49,184 nt of DNA, taken from Mesotaenium endlicherianum. Lineage: Eukaryota; Streptophyta; Zygnematophyceae; Zygnematales; Mesotaeniaceae. The notes under the pieces are model-generated. The model was not told the origin of the DNA. It saw only the letters and a program-made list of their open reading frames with translations, and made no database searches. The stretch is taken from NCBI GenBank assembly GCA_009602735.1, contig WELA01013855.1, positions 6,698 to 55,881 on the forward strand, written 5' to 3'. Positions 20,816-31,700 of the stretch are shown here, one piece after another. The first letter of the stretch is position 1. The number at the start of each line of letters is the position of its first letter. The position numbers and the translations under genes are program-made.

Positions 20816-21872
20816 CGAAAAGCGCCCTAAGGACGCACTCCCTAAGCGAAAGCGAAGAGGAATGAGTTATGGCCAAGCCCTAATTTATGGCGGTCGCGAA
20901 ATGGCGGGACGCGCTGGGGCCGCACAGAGAAAGCTTTCACGACGAACGCTTTTGCGTGGCAATATCCGATTTCGAACGCGTACGGGCCAGCGCTCACAGG
21001 AGCGAGGGCCCTTACTGATTTCCCTCTCACAAGAGTTACGTGAGTGGCGCCTTACTGACGAAAATAAACTACCTCTCCCTACCTTCTCTCTCTTAACACC
21101 CTCCGTAAAGTAGGCGACCCTTGAAGGTTGATGTCGAGAGGATCAATATTCTGGCGACATCGCAAGTTATTGGACCCCAATAAACAACTCTAGGGCGGCG
21201 AGAATGGGCGAGAGCTCGCGATGTAAGATCCGATGCGCATGAGCCAGAAGTGACCAGTCTTGGAGTCCAGGCGAGACCAGGCTAGACTTTGGCTTGAATA
21301 GGCCAGACATGGTGAACACGCACGCATTTGACTTCCCTAGCTTGCAAAGCAATATGTCGGCGGCATGGGTACACCTAGTGTCGCGAAATATATCCGCGCA
21401 CAACCTGCGCCCGATATTTTGATGTCGCGAAAGTAGAGGCGAATCTACGGCATTGAACAACTTCTTGTAAAATTCCAATTTCGGTTAGAAGAAACTGAAA
21501 GGTTGGGCAAGCCAGGGCAAACAGAAGAAACTACCAACGCTGTATGATGACGTGACGTGGTTCCAGACAGGCATTAGTGCAGCTTCTCCTGGCGTGTCTC
21601 CCATCATTTTCATTCAAAAGCTAGACATCTTTGCATTCGCCAGAACCATTGTCTCTCCTGATACTCGACGCAATTCTATGTAACATGTCGTGTGTGATAG
21701 GCGCTTCAACTTTCACTTTTGGTGTTATTTATAGTGCAGCGTAGTCCATACTTATATCGGAAGGGTTGCAGACTGTGGAATTTGACTACTAAACAAGCGC
21801 GAGTGCACTATAGTGATTTACATTGCGTTCTACATTCAACGCTTAGCCATTAATCAACTGTGGAGTGGCAGG
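20816..21872. other. Intergenic sequence, nothing recognised
   Basis: Mixed-composition DNA with only short ORFs of random appearance. It could contain the promoter of the small ORF at 21,873, but no clear element is visible. Confidence 0.4.
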
Positions 21873-22097
21873 ATGGCACAGATTACTGAAGTGCAATCTA
21901 AACTTGCTGCTGCTCTTTCCTTCGTAAGGACGAGAGCATTTGCACCAGTGGTTGACATTAATCAGCGCCAACAACTTGCTACTTTTCTTGACAAGGATGT
22001 CTCGGGCTCTTCTAAAGCGTTCAAGGGGAACCAGGAGTACAAATGTGATCCTGTGAAGGAGGCTCTGGAGACGCTGTACAGCATGGGACGAGACTGA
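21873..22097 (+). CDS. Possible 74-residue protein or last exon, unrecognised
   Basis: An open frame starting MAQITEVQSKLAAAL and ending YSMGRD before TGA. Composition looks protein-like: amphipathic start, balanced residues and no low complexity. GGCAG directly before the ATG could be a splice acceptor, so this may be the terminal exon of an unseen gene or a short stand-alone gene. I do not recognise a family, and no neighbour supports it. Confidence 0.25.
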   Translation: MAQITEVQSKLAAALSFVRTRAFAPVVDINQRQQLATFLDKDVSGSSKAFKGNQEYKCDPVKEALETLYSMGRD

Positions 22098-22956
22098 GCA
22101 GTCAGCGAGGAATTTGAGTGGTCTGTGATGTCTACGCAACCATGCTGGGCCCTTCGACCCGACCCGACACACCCTTTCTTTATTGTGCTTTGAAGGATGC
22201 AGATAGCAGTAGAATGAGCACGTAGTGAATGGTGCATTACCTGTACATATTCAAGCTGCACCGGCAGCGCTGGTTTTCCTTGCTCTAGGTTGACGTTAGA
22301 TACATTTTTTTGTACATAAAGATTGTGTGGATACTGTATATAGAATACCCTTATTCCCTAGGTGTATTACCTATCTAAGTGTACATATTGCTAGGTGCCA
22401 CATACAGCTTACAGATATGAGGATGTGAGCTATCTACTTAGAGACACCATTTCTAGCTTCATGTGCTAGTTTATTGAGTTCAACATTTCTTAAGTTTGTT
22501 GTTACGTTTAGCAAAGATCAACATGGAGTGCAATCATGGCCTAGCAAGTCTCAGGACTGTTGTTATATAACGATGTTCCTCACTCCTGGGTTAAATGTAC
22601 AGAAGTGACCCTTGAATCCGTATGGACATGCGTCTTATGCAGCTGATTGCGAGCATGTATTGCAAGTCTGTATGAGTGCACAAACTAAAGATCAGGGTAA
22701 AGTAATGTTACTGTAGAATAATCCAATCCTCTGCCGTCAATGCTACCCAAACATTTTACAAACTCTCCGCATATTAATATAGGTAACTGAACAGGCATAT
22801 GCCTTAACGCAAACAGAGGACATCTACATCGATTAAGGTGCCAAAAGAAGTCTATTCTCTTCTCTCGACATTATCACCTCCGCAGATGGGAGCTGGTTGA
22901 CTAAAGGCCATCTATGCTGTGAGATTGCTCTCTTTCATAAATCCTTAACTCGCTTT
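22098..22956. other. Intergenic / 3' flank of the RGG protein gene
   Basis: AT-richer sequence beyond the stop of the caprin-like gene. It probably holds that gene's 3' untranslated region on the minus strand. No other feature recognised. Confidence 0.4.
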
Positions 22957-25538
22957 TCATTGCTCCTGCTGCATATTGGGTGCACCTCCATTGACTGGAG
23001 GACCAGGCCGTGCACCACGACCACGGCCCCTCCCACGGTACCCACCACGATTTCCAGCATCTCCTTGGAATCCAGGCTCGTAACCGCCACGGCCAACACC
23101 ACGGCCCCCACCCCGTCCCCTGAAGTTACCACGGTTACGGCCACCCCTATAATCGCTCCTTGGACCTCGTGAGTCACCACCATAAGCACTTCCACGGCCA
23201 CCACCATTAGGACCGCCCTGCTGAACAGAGCCCTCATCCGACTGTTGCGAGTGAATGTAGTTGCCGTTCTTGAGGTCTGGCACATCTGCTGCTCCCATCT
23301 GCTGCACTGGAACTGGTACAGACTCCCCGTTGCTTGCATAGAGCTGTGGAAAGGAACAAAAGTTTCCTTCTGATTCAGTACCGCAACAACCTATCACATC
23401 AAAGCATCAACAACTACCACATGCTCGCCTGCCATCAAGGTACTCCTGCTAGAACTCGGTGTCACATGCTATCCCTCAGACGAACACTCAAACTCAGTAG
23501 GCCTGCCTTACTCTACCAGCAGCAGCAATTCTCTACAGCAGTGCCGACACTGATATGGGAGCAGCATTCATCTCATTTCACAAATCAATCACCCTACTAC
23601 CCATTCCCTTCCGAGTCAAGCTTCCTGCATAGAGTTCATGAAACAAAAGAAGGTAGAGCCAAAACCTGAGCGGGGTCAATCATGGCATAGCCTTGAGACG
23701 GGTATGCCGCAGGCACAGAGCCAACAAGGGGAGGGCCACCAGTCTCAGAAAGCCCAAGGGTGCCTCCGGGAGGGGCAGGTGTCACCCCGTACTGTGCATA
23801 TGCCCCTTGCTGTTGGTAGTACTGGGGTTGCCCTTGCTGGTCCTGCAACAGAAAGACAAGTCAAGGAAGGCCATAGAACTACTTAAGATGTGTAAGCTTC
23901 TCCTCAAGAGTAACCCCTCCGTTCATTCTGATGACTTTTGAGAAGCGCAGAAGTTCTCCGTGCCCCTTTGAGACTAGCAGGTAAACCAGGGCTATCTAAC
24001 AACATGCATCACAGTCAATAATAGTGGCCTGAAACCAAGCTTGCTCAAAGCCCCCGGCATTGCCCAAAACTGGAAGAGGTTTCGCACCAACGGTCGCTAT
24101 ACTTACACTACAATCCCACCACCCAACCTGCCCCCTGTTTGGCAGCTCACACATGTATTTTGCACACAAATTTGCTTGCTTAGCTTCACATCAATACAGG
24201 TAACAGCTTCGTGGACGCCTGAGAGAGTACCCTGCGCAGTATTCAGGCTTATAAGAATGAGATTGCACCTGTGAAGCAAACTGGCCACCTTGCTCCTGCA
24301 TCTGATAAGAAACCTCCTGGTTGCCCTCATTCGATGGATACCCCACGGCAGGAGCTTCGCCAGTGCTCGGTTCCGGTAAATTACGAGTGCAGAATTCTGA
24401 CGCCAGGATGCGGCTGACACGATCCCTCACGCCAGCATCTGCACACAACGGCCCAATCTCCATGAGCACATGCCCACGGTCCTAGCTCGTAACAACATTG
24501 ATAAACACTCCTATGCCCTTGGCTCAGGAAACAAATAGTGGTAAAATAAACCGACCTCGGTGTTTGCCTACATATGCAGTAGCCCCAGTAAGAAAGAATA
24601 TTAATGTTGCATAGAAATGCAGAAGGAAGAGGTCACTAAATACACTTGCCCATTGCACTAACGCTCCAACTACAACAAAAGTAGCAGTGGATATACTCGA
24701 TAAGCATGGACCTACATTGGGGGCCAAAGTTTGGGGACTTACAAGACGCATGGAGATTATTGCTGATAATCTGTTCAGAATTAGCCAGATAATTGTTCGC
24801 GTGTCGAAGACATTCATTGATAGCATCTTTATGGGTGACTCCTTCTGATGAACCAGAAGTCACCAGACGACCAAGAGCGCAAATTGCATCCAAATCTGCT
24901 TCTGTCAAGGGTGAAGTGGAGTCATCGCCAACAAAATCATGAGCCAAGCAAGCATTCCTCTCCTGCGCCTTGTTCCACTGAACGACAGAACTGTCTCCCT
25001 GGTGGCTGATGTCAAAGAGAGATGCAAAATAGAGCAATTGAGTCATAGCTGCAACATCTGTCGGGGAGGCAGCCTCTGTGCCATGATCTAAGCTAGCTGC
25101 TGACAACCCCTCCCCCACTTCAGATATGTAAGACGTGTCTTCCCCGCCCACTTTAGGCTCCTGTTCAGTATCTTTTCCCTGCAAAACTTGAGCTTCATTT
25201 TCAGCAGCAGCTGCCGCTGCCCTCCTTTCCAGTGCCGCTGTCAGGAAGCTATTCTGAGAATCGCTAAGTTCCTTCTTAATGGCTGCTTCAAGAGGCTGTC
25301 GAAGCTTTTCATACTCGTCAATCAGCAGGTACACGCTGGCCTTTGATTTCAACACAACATCCTGCTCCTCGTTAATTGCCTTTCCGGCCACGACAGCCTC
25401 CTCAATCTGTAATATTCTTGTAGCCTTTTTCCGCAAAGCACGAAGTTTCTTCAATATCACAGTTAGAACAGGGCCTTCATACTTCAATGCTGCTTCTTCA
25501 GCGGCAATAGCGGATGCATTAGCTTCAGCAGTAGCCAT
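22957..25538 (-). CDS. Caprin-like RGG-box RNA-binding protein
   Basis: Exons (minus): 25538-24743, 24481-24269, 23842-23666, 23343-22957 (265, 71, 59 and 128 codons-plus-stop scale), all with GT..AG borders. Exon 1 encodes an Ala-rich start and then a helical region (about 20-90: KKLRALRKKATRILQIEEAVVAGKAINEEQ...LIDEYEKLRQ). Further on comes LTEADLDAICALGRLV. Order and character resemble the caprin HR1 region (KKLRNLEKK...LNQDQ..., LSEEELSLLDEFYKLV). Exon 3 is Gln/Tyr/Pro/Gly-rich and prion-like, and the last exon carries about ten RG/RGG repeats. Caprins bind mRNA and partner with G3BP in stress granules; a similar cytoplasmic role is inferred. Exon 1 ends in phase 1 but exon 2 opens in phase 0, so a small exon between 24,742 and 24,482 is missing from this model. 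Confidence 0.6.
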
Positions 25539-28500
25539 TGCCTGTAGGTGAATACTCTTCTCCTTCAGGATATGATTTGCTTTCCTACCTAAAGCTCAAT
25601 TGTGCCCGGTGGTCGTCGTCCCTAAACCCTGTACTCAACGTCAGCTTGAGGAGGGCCAAATTGCTTGAAGCCTAGCTCGTGAAGCTTCAGAATCAAGCGT
25701 GTAAGTGTTTGAAGGAAGCCATCACGTTCACAATTTGAGCGCTGGGTATAGTCCCATGCAGTTCTCGCTTTTAGTTCATTGCCAGACTTCGCCGTTCCTT
25801 TTAGCGGTCAAAGGGATAGGTGTTAAGTCTCGATGGCGACGATAATGACGATAAAGATTGAAACAACTTGGACTGCGAAAGTGGGCGGCTAGATGATGTC
25901 ATAACCAGAGAGTCACCAATCAAGGAGCAAGCCCCCGTCTCTGCCTGGAATGGGACACGGCGTTTCTCGCCTCTATCTCGAGGCCGAGACTGGCTCAGAG
26001 AAAGTCTCTGCATGCAAAATCACGGGTAAGCTCCTGCATGCAGGGTGTTGTTGCTCTTCATTCCTCTGCACCTTCTTGTGTGACCTTTCTGGGTCATTCG
26101 TGTCATTCTGCCACCCTGTCATTGGTATTTAACGAATAAAAATATTTGTCCGAGGATGCATGTATTAAACTTCAGAGAGTTGAGCGAGGCTTCTCTGTGT
26201 TGTAGATGTCCGTCTTACTCATAATCACAAGCCAGTTGTAAAACAAGCGAGACTTTTTTGGCGGGGTCAGGTGGCTACAATAGAAGCATCACGTAAGCTG
26301 CACATGCTCTCGTCGTTAATATCATATAAAGGCTAGCGCTGAAGAGGTATATAGTTTTTCTTGTGGTATGGCGCATTCACCTTCTCCCACTTGTCCCCAC
26401 TCATAGACTGCCCTGCCGCCTGGTTTAACGGGACCTTCAGTTGCTCTTTCCTCCTCCCGTCCTCAAGTTCGTGTGTATGTGCTCCTAGTGCGCGTATGTG
26501 TATGTTGAGGGTTCCGCTTCGTATTTTGCTTTCAGAGCTTAGGTTTGGCACTTCTTAACTTTCAGTGCTGTTGCCTGGACGACTGTTTCATTTCCATTCT
26601 CTGTGACTCTATGCCGTCTCCTCTTACTCCCTCTTACTCTGTCTCCGAGGCCGCCAGCTGGTAAGGGTCCTCTGTGCAGAGCACATGTCAGATTTACGGC
26701 CAGCCATAGCACATCAAGGAGGCCGAGAACATATGCGTGAGCTCCTGCTCTTCCACCCCCACCCCCACACCCCTCAACCACCTGGTCCCAGCGACAACGC
26801 AGCTGGTTCAATATCACTGCCGCCGACGACCCTGCCCCCTGAGGGTGTTATGTGTATGTCGCCAGGTTTCGCTCTGGCACCACACATTGTCTCTAATTCC
26901 CCCCCCCCTGGGGATGGCATGAGGAAGCCAACTTCTGGATGAGTCTCCAAATCCTCCTTCAAGAGGGAGGAGGGTAATGGAAAGGATCGGCCTTAGGATT
27001 CGGCAGCAGAAGAGTTGGTATATGTTCATCGGCTAGAAGAGAAGAACAAGCAGAGGTAAAGAGGGAAGCGGGCGGGCGGCAGGAACGAGGAGCTCTGGTT
27101 GCTGGGACAGCTGTACCGGAGCAGCTCGGGGGCGGGGACACCTGGCGGCGCTGCTAAAAACTCGGCTGGCCTTGACGAGACAGCTGGCAGTCCAGAGACA
27201 CTGAAATTACGGGAGGGGACAGCTGCAGGCAATCAGCAGGAAGGGGTGAGAGGCCAAAGGTAGCGGGAGGGTCTGTGCGTGTGCACGTGCACGTGAGTGT
27301 AATTTGTGTGCCATGTGGGTGCGTATGCAAGCGTTTCTGCGTATACACATGTCTGTGCGTGTGCGTGGAACATTGCTGTGTTGCCGATTGCCTGGTCCAT
27401 CTTGCCCTGCATGAGCTGCTCCATCTGGTCTGCTGCCTGCCACCCGTGCAGTTTGGCCATGCATATGTGCTCGCTCGCTGGGCAAGGATCAGGGCACTTG
27501 CAGCTAGGCCAGCCAAGCCAGCCAGTTTGCTGGTGCTTGCTTGTGCTGCCTGGTCAGCAGTGCTGATGGCGCTCGTGCCAGGTGGCGAGCACAACGGCTG
27601 CTCCCACATGCATGCAGCACGCACGCTGGCCTGGCTGGTGAAACCATTCTGGACACGGCCAGCGACCCGCCTGATCGAACAGGAGCATCGCGGTTGAGGC
27701 GCACGCGCGTGAGGAGCGTGATGGGTGCTCTGCAGCTTACTATGCGGGTAGGAGGAACGCAGCTAGAGTCCTGCACATCCCCATTTGGATCTCCTTCATG
27801 CTCCGACAGCGTGGGTGCGGTTGGTGCATGGTGTTTGCGCTTGTGTCTTTCAAGCAGTCGTGTTGCTGCTGGCAGGCTATTCTGGTGCGCCATCCCACTG
27901 AAATTAAGGTTGCAGGGGGGCTGCCCCCTCCGTCTATTCGGTGCTGCCCACGCGCTGGGTGTGGGTAGACAACGGGACCCGTATGTGCTGCAGCTGTCCC
28001 TCTCTGGTGTGGTGTGTCTATAAGGAGGCCACATACATGTGTTTTTAGCCTTTTGGACCAAAACTCATTGATTGTATCGGTGTGCACTTCGCAATTATGT
28101 GATGCACACTCTTGTTGACTCTAATTTCTTTGGTATTTTTAGCCTCTCTGTATTTGCAATATAGATGCCCTTGATTGTTACTCGATGCTATTGCACAGAT
28201 CCATTCATTGGAGAGTAATACTTCTGCAGTGAAGACTGCTAAGCTACAATTTATATATGGAATACGAAACATCAGAGAAGAGCACGCCTTAAATAGTACA
28301 ACAATATCATCAAGGATCATGTTGGTGATGTGACGTCATGAGCCACACTACTCAAGAACACAATCACCACGAGTCTTAGACATACCTTCGGTGGTCACTA
28401 GATAGTGGAGATATCTCTTTGAGTGCCGACATAGACGTCAATGTTTGCCCTCTACACTATAGTCTGACATGGTCATATATGTACCCATGACAGCTAAATA

Positions 28501-28773
28501 CCAAAACTTGCAGTGCAACAGCATTGCATCGAATGAGAAGTGTGAAGGAACACTACTGGCAATGCAAGCTGGCTTATAGACCTAATTACAAGGTTGTTCA
28601 TGCACACTCCAGTGCATATACATGAAGAAACCACAAGCAACAGGAATAGAAAAGATGTTGCGCAACAACATTGGGCGAATGCAATACAACAGAGAGTAGA
28701 ACTACGTTGGCGCTTTGAAAAGATGCATCCATTGTATAACAAATCAAGGTAACGAGTACCTCATGCCAATACA
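25539..28773. other. 3.2 kb intergenic, GC-rich in the middle; no gene recognised
   Basis: It lies between the 5' end of the caprin-like gene and the 3' end of PIGU. CTACAG just before the caprin ATG may mark a 5'UTR intron. At 27,265-27,370 there is a TG/CG-rich purine-pyrimidine alternating stretch. Long overlapping ORFs on both strands at 27,150-28,090 are explained by GC content and show no family features. Confidence 0.4.
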
Positions 28774-31700
28774 CTACTGTGAATCGACACCATCCGCTTT
28801 TAACGCAAGCTTTGTCTTGTGAAGATACTTCAGCATCACATTCACAGACTCAACGAGAAGAATAGCCTGCATAAGTAAGAACAGGTCAAGGAGGCAACGT
28901 CAATGAAGCAATTGGTTGTATGCGATGCGTGTGCATGACATACGTCAGACAAAACGTGCAAATGAGGGCAATAAATTATTGACCGACACCCAGCCACGAA
29001 TGCTTCATGCATCGAAAGCGCTTATCAGAGAGAAAATTAACAGCTTAGACCTGACAATTTGCGCACAATGATGCACATGCCTCGTAGCCCACAAGAAAAG
29101 GATGATCTTTGGGGCATCATAGTGGGAGTCATTTCACGAGCGCAAAGCAACGCACAGGCCTTTGCAACAGCACTCTTTCACTCCCAGGCAAAAGATTAAC
29201 GAGGGTAAACGGGAGTACCTGGACACATGCGTACACTAGACCCACGGCAAAGAAGAAATTGGAATTGCCGGTGCCCTGCGCAACAAAACAAACTCAAACC
29301 AGCCTAAAAGAACGCACAACAGCAGCACATCAATTTTGCTTCACAATCCACGGCACACGATGTCCTCCCCGAGTTGAGTATGGACGGGGCAAACTTTCCC
29401 CACACAAGCTAACACACCGGGCAGCTGTTGGCGGCATACATATAAGGCAATACACAACTAGTTACATCATATATCAGCAGCAGATTCCTTCAGCCAGGTA
29501 GAGACTCATTTCCTTCACTCTTTCCGCTTGTTCTTGCCCAAAGTATCACAAGAAAGTTGGGAGCAGCGAGAAGCAGAGATTGACCTTGCGCACGGGAGCA
29601 CTTTCACACGCTTCCACGTGTATACGAGGCGTACAATTAACAGAACACCTCAAACAACAAGCGGCTCTGGCATCCTCAGAAGCATCAAGTATGTTTTCGC
29701 TTACCTGCCAGATCCAGAGGTTGTACATGACGGGTCCCATGACAGCAACGTATAGATACCCGAAGAAGACGACGTAAAAGAGTCGGAAACCTGCGCCACA
29801 GAGGGAACGTTGCAAGGGGCGCGACAAATGTAAGGCACCACCAATCAGCCCCAGTCCCTCACCAGAACTGGTTAAGGGGGGAAGAAGGAAGGCGAGCAAA
29901 GAATTGGGAGCAGGGTAGAGGGGTGCAGAGGGGGGCCTGTATGAGGGGAAAGAGTGCGAAGCCCGGGGCGCGACCTTCTCGTGCACGACCCTCATTGGTT
30001 TCAAAGAAAACGAGAGGACCAGGATACACGTGCTATACATGTCGAGCATGGGGGCAGCCCTGATGAAGCTGCCTGTCTGCTGAGTCCCATGCATGTGCAA
30101 AAGGACATAGGAAGGAGCCGAGCCACGTCAGGCCAATGCAGCTCATTACCTGAGAGCTGTGGAGCAAAGAGTGGCAAGAGGGCGAGATATGCTGCGGCGT
30201 CGCCCACCTGCAGGAAGAGATGAGGGAACAAAGACAACGTCTTGCTTAGAATCGCAAGTTTGCCGCGAGTTACACGTATCTCAACACGTCATCCTGGGCT
30301 GCCAGCTCAGGAGCCCTCGTCGCCAGGTCAGCCCTGCCTGCAACAGCATGGACAGGTGCACAGGCATTCCTTCCCCTCGGGCGCGGCTTCTCCCCCTTTC
30401 TTTCTGGCATGTCGAGGGAGGAAGCGTCTGCTTGGCTCGTGCTGAGGCAACCCGCATATGAGAACTTCTCATCCTCAAGTCCCGGGTCAGCCTCTTCTTT
30501 GTCACTTGAGAATGCCGACCCTTGCACACATGCATGTACGTACGCACGCGGGTATGCACGCAAGCACAAATGCACGCACAGGTATGCAGCCGTGCCATCT
30601 GGACAGAGGCGAGCAATAACAGAATTTTAACGCCACCTCCATATTCCCTGACCGGTTACTTAAAGCACTTCCACGTGCTGTCGCACGAGAGCACAGCCAG
30701 GGCCGTATAATATGTAACATCAGTATGTCATGGAGCTTGCCTAAGTAACAGAGGCTATGTAGTGGTTCTGACGACTTGGTGCACACAGACAGACACACAC
30801 ACAGAGAGAGAGACACAGAGAGAGAGAGAGAGCTTGCTTACAGAAGGGTGAGCCTTGAGCAGCGACAAGAGGATCAGCAGGACGTAGGCGAGGAAGAGAG
30901 GCTGCCGGCGGAAGCGGATGGCGAGCGGGGCCGCGAGCAGGAGTACCATGGCGTGCACGACGAACAAGAAGAAGGGCCGGAAGAAGTCAAATATCTCCGT
31001 GAACAAGTACCTGCCGGCAAAGACAAAAGATACGTCATGCAACTCCTCCACACGTCCGGCTGCCACCCCGAAAGTGGTTCATTTAAGCGTATGCCTAAGT
31101 AAGAAGAGGGGAAAGCGGACGACAATGCACCGGAGAGAGGGAGCCTGATGCGCGGGTGTGGGCCCTTGACTGAGCCAGAAAATGTGAAAGCGGCACTGGC
31201 AGCAGGAGCCTATAGCTGTTGCTATCTTCAGGCAGCGCCCCTCAGCAACTCCATTGCCAGCTCGGCCACAGGTACCATATAACACACTACATATTATGCA
31301 AAACACAGGGGCAATCGGAATTAAAGTGCGGCATCTTGCTCGCCCGGCTGAATTAAACGATGCAGCTGGCACCTGGGCTGGACCGCCAACAAGACCTGGC
31401 CAGGAAGCACCAGCGCTTACCAGAAGAGCCCCAAGTTGGGGCTGAGATCGGAGACCGTAAGAACGTAGCCGTACACCCTGCAGAGGGGCCACTCAGCTGG
31501 TGAGAGACGTCACGACAGCCGAGTCACTCCGGGCCCTCAGCCACCCACGCATGAGTGGAAGGCCGCGAGAGGCGCCGGCAAAGGAGCAAGTTAGAGTTCA
31601 GAGTATCAAAGTCGAAGCAAGCAATGTATCAAGAGCGTGTGAAGAGACCCCCACGAGGGAGTGCGTCAAAGCTTGAAGTATCGACACTAAAGCAGGCGTC

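Noticed and set aside
24524..24826. 100-codon hydrophobic minus ORF
   Set aside because: It is an out-of-frame shadow of the caprin-like exon 1 and its intron.
27504..28061. 185-codon minus ORF and a 160-codon plus ORF on the opposite strand
   Set aside because: Both are open because of GC-rich sequence. There is no recognisable domain and no exon-like borders.
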